This document shows positions 16,245 to 24,931 of a DNA stretch of 64,000 nucleotides, one piece after another. Position 1 is the first letter of the stretch; the number at the start of each line of letters is the position of its first letter. Below the pieces are notes generated by a model, which worked only from the letters and a program-made list of their open reading frames with translations, did not search any database and was not told the origin of the DNA. This DNA is from Paenibacillus woosongensis (GTDB lineage Bacteria; Bacillota; Bacilli; Paenibacillales; Paenibacillaceae). Made by a program: the position numbers and the translations under genes. The stretch lies in the NCBI RefSeq assembly GCF_030122845.1, contig NZ_CP126084.1, positions 4,216,001-4,280,000 of the forward strand, given 5' to 3'.

Positions 16245-18602
16245 TTATTTAAATAAATACTTTTTCAAACTATTCATTGGCCCTGGTATCCTTGGTACTG
16301 GCATATCAGCCGTTAATCCAAAAGCTCTTCTTTGTTTTATGGCTTCCCTAACAGCGTAAAATGCATTTTCTTTCGATAACCCTGCATCTTGAAGAGATTG
16401 ATAAAGAGCTTTTGTATATTCACCACAAGTAGGTTTCTCTTTATACCTAGTACCGCCTTTACGAAATTGAGACCAAAATTCCTCTAATGATTTGTGTGCA
16501 TTAAAATGCGGGGTTCCTGCATCTTTAAAAGCATTTCCTTCTAATTTAATCGCCAATCCTTTATTTTTAGGAATTACACTTCTAAATGCTGCATCTTGAT
16601 TTAAATGATGAGCCTGTCCTTTTATTGATTTATCTTTTTTAAGCTTACCATATTCATCAACAACTATCTTATCAGGATCAGCAGCCCCTCCTATTTTCTT
16701 CTCCGCCTCCTCCTTAATTTCCTTCATAGCCTGTTCAAAATTTATCTGCACTTCAGTCCGTTGAGGAACTTTATCCGGCATCCACTTCTCGAAGAAGCTA
16801 ACATTTGGCGACGGGATACCATTTGCCAGTGCTGGCTGTCTCACCGCAAACATTTGAGCAAATTGACTGCCTGCTGCCGCTAAATCCTTCAAGCTCTCTT
16901 TAAAGCCTTCTTCTACGCTCTTAACTCCTTGTTTTAGCCATGCTGTGGAAGCTCCAACTGCCTTTTGGACAAGTTCACTTGATTTCTGGAATCCTTTTTT
17001 CCCTGCGTTCCCGATAGCTTTTAGAACTCTCGCATCGAATAATCCGCCGGTTATGCCACCAATTCCTGCGTCCATGAGTAATGTAGTGAAGCTAAATCCA
17101 TTACCCTCCATACTCTGGCGCATAATACTTTCAAAAGTATTCGTTGTTGCGCCGAAAGCCATTTTCCCACCAATGGTCGCCATAGTTCCAAACGGTCCAA
17201 AAACGGCTCCAGATACAGCTCCAATCACGGATTCTCTAAAGGCAGCCTGCATATAATCTCCCATATCGCTGACTTCGCCTTTTACAATATCCGAAACGGC
17301 CATACTGGCTACGGCGGCGGTTCCTGCTATCGCAGCTCCAGCAGCCACGGCTCCAATGACAACTGCTCCAGCTCCTAAAGTGGCCACACACAGCACCGCT
17401 ACCGCAGTGACCGCTGCCACCACAGCTAGCCCCGCCACTACATTCTTAAAGAGCTTGCCCCAGCTAAACTTCTTCTCCTCTTCTTCCTTCGGCGTATAAG
17501 TCTCGATCTCATCGTTATACTTCGGATAGCTTGTTCGGTCGGCACCATCCAGTTTGACCTGGCTTCCGAGTAGGTGATACTCACTTTCAACTGTAAATCC
17601 GCTCAGCTTGCTTAATTTCTTGGCCAGGATCATGTTCGGTGTTCGGAATACCACACGCTTCGGAGTGTACAGCGAAATATCTTCGCCCGCGTTCATCGTG
17701 AGCTTTCGGTGGCTTGTCAGGATGACACCTGCAGCATCATCAAAGCTAATCATGAGCGGCTCTTTGGAACCACTGACCACATTAATCGCTGTCGGCGTAA
17801 TTTCTAGCTCACTGCCATGCTCTGTGCCGAAGTAGCGATTGTTGGGATCGCCTGTCTTACTACAATCCTCTCCGTTCGTTCGCACACAGCCAATGACCTT
17901 GGCCTTGCTTCCTGCATCATCCGGAAAGTACAGGCTCGCATTCGTTCCCTTCTGGGGCATCGAATACATGACACTGCCCGTAGGCGGGGCAAAGGGAAAC
18001 CAATAGGCTGATGCGGGCGACTGCTCCTGATCGATCTCCAAATGCAGCTTAACCTGCTGACCCTTGACATCTAGCACCTTCCCGTTCATCGAGACGCCGA
18101 CTAACTTGGAGTTATGTATCCGATTTTGACGTATGCCATCTCTTCTCGATAAACGGTAATTATAGATCAGTTGGCCCTGATCCATGGCGGCTTTCATTTC
18201 ACTAATCACCATCGGTTTATCTCGGAACAGAACCTCATCGCCGATAGCATAACGTGTGCCGCTTTGAATCTCGTATGTAAAAAAATCGGTATGATGCACC
18301 GAGGCAGCTCCTGACCTGGCCTCTTGATACGCTAGTAAATCTTTGCTTGCCGTATACGGCAAGTCATCTGGAAGCTGGATGCTGTTCCTGTTCGGCACGC
18401 CGATGTACATTCGTGGTTTGGCTTCGTAAATATCACTGAACACCACGCTCTGCAAATGACTCGCCATCCGCTTAAGAAACTCCCAGTCCGTCTCGTCATA
18501 CTGGATGATCGGCTCGCCAATAGGCTCGTTTTCACCCACAAGTTGAATCACATCGTACCCGGCGTAAGCTTTCAACACGCTTTTGACGAGTCTTAGTTTC
18601 AA
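16245..18602 (-). pseudogene. 5'-truncated VgrG-like polymorphic toxin gene with a second nuclease tip (silent cassette)
   Basis: An open frame of 785 codons whose body is nearly identical to the full-length VgrG-toxin gene at 20431-23247. It lacks the first about 115 residues: homology stops at 18591, the TTG start has no ribosome binding site, and a strong terminator lies just upstream (18627-18676). It retains the spike, gp5-like and hydrophobic pre-toxin parts. The tip after VPQRTEVQINF is different: SIKGQAHHLNQDAAF, AIKLEGNAFKDAGTPHFNAH and YTKALYQSLQDAGLSKENAF, recalling HNH/Endo VII-fold toxins of the Tox-SHH kind. It is probably not expressed, but can donate the tip by recombination with the complete gene. 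A downstream immunity gene is kept. Confidence 0.75.
16744..18591 (-). repeat. 1.85-kb direct repeat, copy A (truncated VgrG-toxin gene)
   Basis: Near-identical to 21059-22906 in the same orientation (constant offset 4,315 bases). Differences are few and lie mainly in the gene-5' part (about 17,850-18,590, for example CTGTCTTACTACAATC against CGGTTTTGCTGCAATC), while the 3' part looks identical. Sharp ends coincide with the toxin-tip junction on one side and the truncation point on the other. Confidence 0.92.
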
Positions 18603-18626
18603 TCCAGTGGCAGCAACTTCCGCAAT

Positions 18627-18676
18627 AAAAAAGCTTGTTCCCCCCTCCTACATTTAGGTAGAAACAAGCCTTTAAT
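18627..18676 (-). terminator. strong terminator after the DUF6809-like gene
   Basis: On the minus strand AGGCTTGTTTCTACC is paired with GGGGAACAAGCTT followed by TTTTATTGC. It lies about 50 bases after the stop codon at 18725 and just ahead of the truncated toxin frame, insulating it from upstream transcription. Confidence 0.75.
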
Positions 18677-18724
18677 AATAACAGTTTTTTCTGATGCACA
18701 TTATTGTATGGAACAATTTAACAA

Positions 18725-19003
18725 CTAATATTCATTCCGTGTTGTATATACTTCTGTCATCATTAATGCACCGAGCTGAAATCCATGTACAAAAGAAACT
18801 TCAGCATGCATTGAACCTGATTTACTACGTAAATCAAGTAATTCTTCAAACTGACTAAATTCTGTTGCCGATAACTTCTTCTCCCACGTTTTTATGGCTT
18901 CGGATATTCTCCGGTTCAATTCACGATATTCGGGATCGGTTGGCACAATCGTTTCTACAGGGCGAATGTCTCCACGATATAACGCTTCTAAAATGCTTCT
19001 CAT
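18725..19003 (-). CDS. DUF6809-like small protein
   Basis: A 92-residue helical cytoplasmic protein, MRSILEALYRGDIRPVETIV at the start and HAEVSFVHGFQLGALMMTEV at the end. This layout agrees with the DUF6809 family as I recall it, found in Firmicutes and often near mobile genes; function unknown. ATG at 19003 has GGGAAGAGG 4-6 bases upstream. It is flanked by a strong terminator and is unlikely to be part of the toxin operon. Confidence is good that it is a gene, moderate for the family. Confidence 0.72.
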   Translation of the reverse strand: MRSILEALYRGDIRPVETIVPTDPEYRELNRRISEAIKTWEKKLSATEFSQFEELLDLRSKSGSMHAEVSFVHGFQLGALMMTEVYTTRNEY

Positions 19004-19430
19004 TTTCCTCTTCCCTTCATCAAGATTTGCAGCTCCTTAAAAGAAAAATTAGTACATGGTGCGGTTCGCAGTAAAAACACTTCTTTTGCAAAGGCATGCC
19101 ACTTCCGTATCATTTATTCATCTTCTTTCAGCCGCTAGATAAGTAAAATCCGAACTCCAAAATAGGCGCAGTCGCATCTATATATGCCGCAAAAGAATTT
19201 CTTTCTTGCTCACAGCATTTTTTATTAATTTTCGTCCCCCTTTCATATAGATTTCAATTATCCTTTGGAACTACTCGTAGTCTCTTTTAAAGTGTAATTA
19301 TTCTTGATTGTCTCACTAATCGTTACGCTGTAGCGTCACACAAATAATTATATGACGTTACAGCGTAACGGTCAATGATTTTATATTAATTCATGGTATA
19401 TTGTTTTATATAGGTTTTGGGAGGACTACA
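19004..19430. other. intergenic region with a possible coding remnant and tandem dyads
   Basis: No complete gene. On the minus strand around 19135-19235 one frame reads SFAAYIDATAPILEFGFYLS before a stop, perhaps a fragment of a phage-type or DUF6809-associated protein. The right part (19321-19370) holds the paired dyad described separately, ahead of the HTH gene. Confidence 0.35.
19321..19370 (+). promoter_or_regulatory. paired palindromic operator upstream of the XRE-type regulator gene
   Basis: Two 15-bp dyads, CGTTAC-GCT-GTAGCG and CGTTAC-AGC-GTAACG, lie inside a larger inverted repeat with arms 19321-19338 and 19353-19370 (17 of 18 pairs match). Nested symmetry of this kind suggests a dimeric repressor binding at two sites. 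It ends 60 bases before the HTH gene at 19431. A MerR-type activator site is an alternative reading. Confidence 0.55.
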
Positions 19431-19634
19431 ATGAAAATCAAAATTAAATTGCAACATCTTTTAGATGAACGAAATATTTCTCAACGTCAGTTTGCGATTA
19501 TGGTTAATATGCGTCCTGGAACAATAAATGCCCTTTGCAGAGGAACCACAGACAGAATTTATATCAGCACTCTAGAACAGATATGCACAGCATTGAATAT
19601 ACACATTCATGAATTAATTGATATGGAAGATTGA
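19431..19634 (+). CDS. XRE/Cro-CI family HTH regulator (YozG-like)
   Basis: A 67-residue stand-alone HTH_3 DNA-binding protein: LLDERNISQRQFAIMVNMRP, then GTINALCRGTTDRIYISTLE and ICTALNIHIHELIDMED. The five-helix lambda-Cro fold is complete and there is no other domain. ATG 19431 has GGGAGG 7 bases upstream; an in-frame upstream start would add ten residues without a ribosome binding site. It is the only rightward gene in the island and lies behind a paired dyad. It may control the neighbouring DUF6809-like gene or the toxin operon, or itself. Confidence 0.85.
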   Translation: MKIKIKLQHLLDERNISQRQFAIMVNMRPGTINALCRGTTDRIYISTLEQICTALNIHIHELIDMED

Positions 19635-19945
19635 GCGTTTCTCCTATATGATACTGAGCCCGTTAAGGATTTAACTCAGTCTGGACTTTTTACAGTTTAT
19701 ATAATTCCCTTCACTTCACTTACTTGCCATTGGTTTTCTCCTCCTTTTGATTTTGAGCGTGCAAAAAAGCTCATTCCTCCTCAAGGTGCAAGTGGGAAAG
19801 AGCTTTATCAAGTGTTTTGTGTTTGTTGGTTTTTACGATCTTACTGTCAAGAGTAGATCCGATTTATTACTCTATTTCTGGGTTAAACATGTTTTTAGTT
19901 GCATGATGTAACGCATTCACTGCTGAAATAATCTTACCCTAATTA
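19635..19945. other. intergenic region between the HTH gene and the toxin-operon end
   Basis: No gene is seen. ACTGAG and CTCAGT arms at about 19651-19676, followed by CTGGACTTTTT, could be a weak terminator for the HTH gene. A clear leftward terminator lies at 19762-19807. The rest has no recognisable content. Confidence 0.4.
19762..19807 (-). terminator. terminator of the VgrG-toxin-immunity operon
   Basis: On the minus strand ATAAAGCTCTTTCCCACTTG pairs back through AATGAGC followed by TTTTTTGC. It is downstream of the immunity gene stop at 19946. Confidence 0.7.
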
Positions 19946-20413
19946 TCAAATTGTAATATCCTGATAGCCTACTTCAACCACCTCTTCATCTAATAAACGA
20001 AGTCCCAGTCCATTTTCTGCATCCCATGTACAATTAAATAGTATTCCGATATCGCGGCCCTCACGAATATCTCCGTACGGAACAACAATTCCATCTAAAG
20101 TAATCATCTCCATAAGTTGGTCGATTGTTTCAACTAAGGGATAATTCTCATTAAAAGCAATGTCATAACCCAGTTCATGTCTCTTTTGTTGGTAATAGTC
20201 TAAGATTGGTTGCAAGAAGCTTTCCTGCAATTGCTCCCATTTTTGCATTAATGATTGATAAGCTGTATATTGTTCTTCATCAAAATTACCGTCTTCATCC
20301 CCTTTAATTATTAGAGTTATCTCGGTTTCTTTCCCTAGGAAATTAATAGTAGTATCCTTAGACCAAATAAAATCATATTCGAGTTCACCAAAAATCGAAT
20401 CATTAATTGTCAT
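19946..20413 (-). CDS. DUF6985-like immunity protein for the full-length VgrG-toxin
   Basis: A 155-residue acidic soluble protein. It starts NDSIFGELEYDFIWSKDTTI with INFLGKETEITLIIKGDEDG, has a long helical centre (SLMQKWEQLQESFLQPILDY) and ends GILFNCTWDAENGLGLRLLD, EEVVEVGYQDITI. The two ends match what I recall of DUF6985/DUF2004-type proteins that neighbour polymorphic toxins. It starts 17 bases after the toxin stop codon, with AGGAGAT upstream of the ATG, in the normal toxin-immunity order. Cognate neutralisation of the HNH-type tip is inferred. Confidence 0.72.
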   Translation of the reverse strand: MTINDSIFGELEYDFIWSKDTTINFLGKETEITLIIKGDEDGNFDEEQYTAYQSLMQKWEQLQESFLQPILDYYQQKRHELGYDIAFNENYPLVETIDQLMEMITLDGIVVPYGDIREGRDIGILFNCTWDAENGLGLRLLDEEVVEVGYQDITI

Positions 20414-20430
20414 TTTTAAAATCTCCTTTT

Positions 20431-23247
20431 TTATTTTTGGGCAAATCCTCCAGGTTCAAAAGCCCCTGCATTTATTTCTCCTACACCGCCAAGATGCCCA
20501 AATGTACTATTTATTTTAGTTGGTACGAGTTGTATCGTTGTGACATCATTTAATTCATGCCATGTTAATTTGTTTTTGTCTCGGTATTTTTCAATGTCCC
20601 TTGAAGTAATCCCACCAGGTTCCATCCCAAATTGACGTGCTAACTCAGGAGAATTATTGAGCTGATCAGCTAATTTTTGGTCTGCTTGAACAAAATTATA
20701 TGCTCTAGCTTTTGAGCCATATTTCCCCTTCCCACCTAACATATAATCTATTTCTAACTGTGCTTTTGCTACTGGTGATAAATCCGGAACGGCATTTTTG
20801 TACTGTATACCATCAATACCGAATTCATCCAATATTTTTTTCAATTCTGGGTCTGGTGGTGGTTTAAGAGTACATATAGATTCACCCCTTATCCCCTCAA
20901 AACCAACCTTTTTATTATCAAGTGCAGGTGTTTGATTAAGCCTTGCTTCGTACGAACTGGCAAATTCAGTTTGTTTAAAAGCAGGTGGAATTTCAACAGC
21001 CTTAGCTATTTTCTTCGCCGCCTCCTCCTCGAGTTCCTTCATAACCTTGTCATAATTAATCTGCACTTCAGTCCGTTGAGGAACTTTATCCGGCATCCAC
21101 TTCTCGAAGAAGCTAACATTTGGCGACGGGATACCATTTGCCAGTGCTGGCTGTCTCACCGCAAACATTTGAGCAAATTGACTGCCTGCTGCCGCTAAAT
21201 CCTTCAAGCTCTCTTTAAAGCCTTCTTCTACGCTCTTAACTCCTTGTTTTAGCCATGCTGTGGAAGCTCCAACTGCCTTTTGGACAAGTTCACTTGATTT
21301 CTGGAATCCTTTTTTCCCTGCGTTCCCGATAGCTTTTAGAACTCTCGCATCGAATAATCCGCCGGTTATGCCACCAATTCCTGCGTCCATGAGTAATGTA
21401 GTGAAGCTAAATCCATTACCCTCCATACTCTGGCGCATAATACTTTCAAAAGTATTCGTTGTTGCGCCGAAAGCCATTTTCCCACCAATGGTCGCCATAG
21501 TTCCAAACGGTCCAAAAACGGCTCCAGATACAGCTCCAATCACGGATTCTCTAAAGGCAGCCTGCATATAATCTCCCATATCGCTGACTTCGCCTTTTAC
21601 AATATCCGAAACGGCCATACTGGCTACGGCGGCGGTTCCTGCTATCGCAGCTCCAGCAGCCACGGCTCCAATGACAACTGCTCCAGCTCCTAAAGTGGCC
21701 ACACACAGCACCGCTACCGCAGTGACCGCTGCCACCACAGCTAGCCCCGCCACTACATTCTTAAAGAGCTTGCCCCAGCTAAACTTCTTCTCCTCTTCTT
21801 CCTTCGGCGTATAAGTCTCGATCTCATCGTTATACTTCGGATAGCTTGTTCGGTCGGCACCATCCAGTTTGACCTGGCTTCCGAGTAGGTGATACTCACT
21901 TTCAACTGTAAATCCGCTCAGCTTGCTTAATTTCTTGGCCAGGATCATGTTCGGTGTTCGGAATACCACACGCTTCGGAGTGTACAGCGAAATATCTTCG
22001 CCCGCGTTCATCGTGAGCTTTCGGTGGCTTGTCAGGATGACACCTGCAGCATCATCAAAGCTAATCATGAGCGGCTCTTTGGAACCACTGACCACATTAA
22101 TCGCTGTCGGCGTAATTTCTAGCTCACTGCCATGCTCTGTGCCGAAGTAGCGATTGTTGGGATCGCCGGTTTTGCTGCAATCCTCTCCGTTCGTTCGCAC
22201 ACAGCCAATGACCTTGGCCTTGCTTCCTGCATCATCCGGGAAGTACAGGCTCGCATTCGTTCCCTTCTGGGGCATCGAATACATGACACTGCCCGTAGGC
22301 GGGGCAAAGGGAAACCAATAGGCTGATGCGGGCGACTGCTCCTGATCGATCTCCAAATGCAGCTTAACCTGCTGACCCTTGACATCTAGCACCTTCCCGT
22401 TCATCGAGACGCCGACTAACTTGGAGTTATGTATCCGATTTTGACGTATGCCATCTCTTCTCGATAAACGGTAATTATAGATCAGTTGGCCCTGATCCAT
22501 GGCGGCTTTCATTTCACTAATCACCATCGGTTTATCTCGGAACAGAACCTCATCGCCGATAGCATAACGTGTGCCGCTTTGAATCTCGTATGTAAAAAAA
22601 TCGGTATGATGCACCGAGGCAGCTCCTGACCTGGCCTCTTGATACGCTAGTAAATCTTTGCTTGCCGTATACGGCAAGTCATCTGGAAGCTGGATGCTGT
22701 TCCTGTTCGGCACGCCGATGTACATCCGTGGTTTGGCTTCGTAAATATCACTGAATACCACGCTCTGTAAATGACTGGCCATCCGTTTGAGGAACTCCCA
22801 GTCGGTCTCGTCATATTGGATGATCGGCTCGCCAATAGGCTCGTTTTCACCCACGAGTTGAATCACATCATACCCGGCGTAAGCCTTCAACACGCTTTTG
22901 ACGAGTTCGCCGTACGTCATGTTCTTATTTTGGAAGGATCGGCGCCTCTTCTGGGCATCCAGCCGGCTTGTGCCGGAAATGGCTTCCAGCTCTATGCTAT
23001 AAATCCCGTTGTAATGCTTGGTTTGTACGTTGGCAATGAGTCCGCTGAAAATCTTGGTTTCCCCGTCATACACCTGAACCTCGTCATCGGTCGACGCTTT
23101 GAGTACGGCGTTAACCTGCTCTTGCTCATCGAGAAGGCCACGAATGAATAATCGCCCATGCTCGTTTGGCTTCCATTCCATTTGAATGTCTTGAACTACC
23201 TTGATTCGGTATGGTGATGTTACGCTTATGCTTTCAAACCCTATCAT
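20431..23247 (-). CDS. VgrG-like spike protein with hydrophobic pre-toxin region and C-terminal HNH-type nuclease
   Basis: A 938-residue modular effector. Residues 1-270 form the gp27/phage late-control-D-like part (IIQYDETDWEFLKRMASHLQ is characteristic), about 275-355 a gp5-like OB domain (VGVSMNGKVLDVKGQQVKLH), and 365-465 a beta-repeat spike. A hydrophobic stretch at about 497-546 could form two membrane helices. A Gly/Ala-rich pre-toxin helical part follows to about 730. The tip (about 745-938) has SKARAYNFVQADQKLADQ and LTWHELNDVTTIQLVPTKIN with GHLGGVGE, the pattern of HNH/Endo VII-fold toxins (W-H-E where others have W-H-H). ATG 23247 has GGAGG 9 bases upstream. A ~1.85-kb part is duplicated at 16744-18591. 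Confidence 0.87.
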   Translation of the reverse strand: MIGFESISVTSPYRIKVVQDIQMEWKPNEHGRLFIRGLLDEQEQVNAVLKASTDDEVQVYDGETKIFSGLIANVQTKHYNGIYSIELEAISGTSRLDAQKRRRSFQNKNMTYGELVKSVLKAYAGYDVIQLVGENEPIGEPIIQYDETDWEFLKRMASHLQSVVFSDIYEAKPRMYIGVPNRNSIQLPDDLPYTASKDLLAYQEARSGAASVHHTDFFTYEIQSGTRYAIGDEVLFRDKPMVISEMKAAMDQGQLIYNYRLSRRDGIRQNRIHNSKLVGVSMNGKVLDVKGQQVKLHLEIDQEQSPASAYWFPFAPPTGSVMYSMPQKGTNASLYFPDDAGSKAKVIGCVRTNGEDCSKTGDPNNRYFGTEHGSELEITPTAINVVSGSKEPLMISFDDAAGVILTSHRKLTMNAGEDISLYTPKRVVFRTPNMILAKKLSKLSGFTVESEYHLLGSQVKLDGADRTSYPKYNDEIETYTPKEEEEKKFSWGKLFKNVVAGLAVVAAVTAVAVLCVATLGAGAVVIGAVAAGAAIAGTAAVASMAVSDIVKGEVSDMGDYMQAAFRESVIGAVSGAVFGPFGTMATIGGKMAFGATTNTFESIMRQSMEGNGFSFTTLLMDAGIGGITGGLFDARVLKAIGNAGKKGFQKSSELVQKAVGASTAWLKQGVKSVEEGFKESLKDLAAAGSQFAQMFAVRQPALANGIPSPNVSFFEKWMPDKVPQRTEVQINYDKVMKELEEEAAKKIAKAVEIPPAFKQTEFASSYEARLNQTPALDNKKVGFEGIRGESICTLKPPPDPELKKILDEFGIDGIQYKNAVPDLSPVAKAQLEIDYMLGGKGKYGSKARAYNFVQADQKLADQLNNSPELARQFGMEPGGITSRDIEKYRDKNKLTWHELNDVTTIQLVPTKINSTFGHLGGVGEINAGAFEPGGFAQK
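21059..22906 (-). repeat. 1.85-kb direct repeat, copy B (complete VgrG-toxin gene)
   Basis: Partner of 16744-18591, same orientation, near-identical. It covers codons for about residues 115-730 of the complete protein, that is everything between the N-terminal part and the variable toxin tip. Confidence 0.92.
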
Positions 23248-23327
23248 ATCCACTAGCCTCCGATCGCATAACTTTTCATGCTGTCCGGTCGCCTCCGCTT
23301 ATGCTCCTTCATATTTGGCATATCATC

Positions 23328-23729
23328 CTACTCCTCTTCATGCTGACCACTACTGTTAAAACGGATGACTCCGCCTAATGAGCAGTGCAGTTCTGACTCC
23401 GTGGTCAGAGCCGATTTCCCTTCTACCTTTGCCTGCTCTTTGGTCTTCTCCCATTTGCTGCCGGCCAACAGAGCTAGCAGACATGGCTTCCCCTGTATTT
23501 CCTGTCCATCCATCGAGATTAGGTAAACCGTCTCGCCACTCTGATTTTCCGGACTGCTGCAGATCCCAAAATTCGAAATATTTACTTCGGGAATCGAGTC
23601 CGATTCGTTCATCATCGGTTTGCCATTGACATAGGCCCCGTGGCTATTCGGCAAATTCAATTTCCGTAAATGTGATCCACAATCGCAAAAAATATTAGCA
23701 CCACGTACAACGTACTCATACTTATCCAT
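23328..23729 (-). CDS. DUF4280 PAAR-like spike-tip protein
   Basis: A 133-residue protein with the DUF4280 pattern: an N-terminal VVRGANIFCDCGSHLRKLNL, then INISNFG-type VNISNFGICSSPENQSGE, GKPCLLALLAGSKWEKTKEQ and a final ALTTESELHCSLGGVIRF. DUF4280 is regarded as a PAAR-like domain whose Cys/His cluster caps a VgrG-like trimeric spike. Five Cys residues are visible. ATG 23729 is chosen since the conserved domain starts there, although its ribosome binding site (AAGGG about 11 bases upstream) is weak. It lies directly upstream of the VgrG-toxin gene, consistent with a loaded tip complex. Confidence 0.85.
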   Translation of the reverse strand: MDKYEYVVRGANIFCDCGSHLRKLNLPNSHGAYVNGKPMMNESDSIPEVNISNFGICSSPENQSGETVYLISMDGQEIQGKPCLLALLAGSKWEKTKEQAKVEGKSALTTESELHCSLGGVIRFNSSGQHEEE

Positions 23730-23760
23730 TCGTTCACGCCCTTCCCCAGCTTTCGTTCCA

Positions 23761-24285
23761 TCACTCCACAAGAACTTTCTTCAAGCTAACTCCGATCATA
23801 TCCCGGCGGAGTATGCTCTCAGCTACATCTAAGCGGACAATGATCAGAGGTTTCTCACTTTCTTGCACGCGGAAAATTCGTTTCTTCGCCACCTTCTCCC
23901 CTTGAAGCACCAGCTTCTTGATGACGCTTCGATCCGCATTAAACTCACTGCTTGGACTTAGAGCTTCGACTTCCTCAAAAAAAGGCAGGAAGTAAAGACT
24001 TTGCTTACTATTGAGTTGGTCCATCAGAGGAATATGCTTAAAAATACAATCCGGCTCGTACATGGCGATCAATTTCTTCAGCTTCTCTGACAACAAGTAG
24101 AGCTGATTGCTTAATAGATCCAAGTACTCTGTATCGGTAGATGCCTTAACCTGAAAAATCGTCGTATCTGCAATCTGATGAGAACGTAAGCGATTCATAT
24201 GGCGTATATCGATTTTTTGCCGAATATTTTGTATGACTGGCGTGTCGGTATAGCGTTCATCCTGCTGCATCACAAAGTAATCCAT
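23761..24285 (-). CDS. uncharacterised spike-operon protein (DUF1629-like)
   Basis: A 174-residue soluble protein starting MDYFVMQQDERYTDTPVIQN. SNQLYLLSEKLKKLIAMYEP followed by FKHIPLMDQLNSKQSLYFLP and EVEALSPSSEFNADRSVIKK recall DUF1629-type proteins, in which a ligand-like pocket domain is fused or linked to secretion systems. A strong GGAGGAGGG lies 5 bases before the ATG. It overlaps no gene but is tightly packed between two spike genes, so it may be an adaptor or loading factor. Function unknown. Confidence 0.75.
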   Translation of the reverse strand: MDYFVMQQDERYTDTPVIQNIRQKIDIRHMNRLRSHQIADTTIFQVKASTDTEYLDLLSNQLYLLSEKLKKLIAMYEPDCIFKHIPLMDQLNSKQSLYFLPFFEEVEALSPSSEFNADRSVIKKLVLQGEKVAKKRIFRVQESEKPLIIVRLDVAESILRRDMIGVSLKKVLVE

Positions 24286-24301
24286 GACATCCCTCCTCCA
24301 T

Positions 24302-24931
24302 TCACTGCCCTGCCGTGATTTCTTCCTGTTCGGCTTCCGGCTGGCCATAGAGCAGCTCACTGCGATCCCGGTATTCCCCGGCCAGAATGCAAATATTCGC
24401 TTTCTTCCTCAGCAGGTTGTAGCCCTCACATTCCAAAATAGGAGGAATCATACTTCTCATAAACTCGATAGTGAACAAATGATATCTTATCGCTTCAATT
24501 TGCAAGATTCGTTCAATATCCATCGTTGAGATTTTCCGGGCATAACTTGTTTTTACAGCTTCCAACTCCCGCATTCTCTGAAATAGAGGATCGAATATAA
24601 AATTGGCCTGCCAGTGAGAAGAACACTCTACGGGATCAAGAAACCAACGCTCGTCATGAATATCAATGCGATAACTAGCCTTATGCTCCATTAAGCTTGT
24701 CCGCAGCAAAGAGAGGTAGATGTATTGAATATCTCCCTTCACCCCTGCTTCTTGAAGCTCGGCCGCCTGTTTACACGCTGTATCCACAGAACTCACAAAT
24801 TCTGTTATCGTAGCTTCTTGATTCTGGATATAGCTATCAGAAATAATATCCAAGTCGCCCTGCCAGCGATCAAACACATGATGTTCCAATAAATGACCCA
24901 ACGCCTCTTCACGACTCATGACAGAACTCAT
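24302..24931 (-). CDS. uncharacterised helical protein of the spike operon
   Basis: A 209-residue, strongly helical, acidic protein without a signal or membrane segment. It begins MSSVMSREEALGHLLEHHVF and includes DIQYIYLSLLRTSLMEHKAS with YRIDIHDERWFLDPVECSSH. I recognise no named family. Its start overlaps the stop of the upstream VgrG-like gene as ATGA, so translation is coupled and the stoichiometry may be fixed. The position suggests an effector adaptor or chaperone, but this is inference. Confidence 0.75.
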   Translation of the reverse strand: MSSVMSREEALGHLLEHHVFDRWQGDLDIISDSYIQNQEATITEFVSSVDTACKQAAELQEAGVKGDIQYIYLSLLRTSLMEHKASYRIDIHDERWFLDPVECSSHWQANFIFDPLFQRMRELEAVKTSYARKISTMDIERILQIEAIRYHLFTIEFMRSMIPPILECEGYNLLRKKANICILAGEYRDRSELLYGQPEAEQEEITAGQ

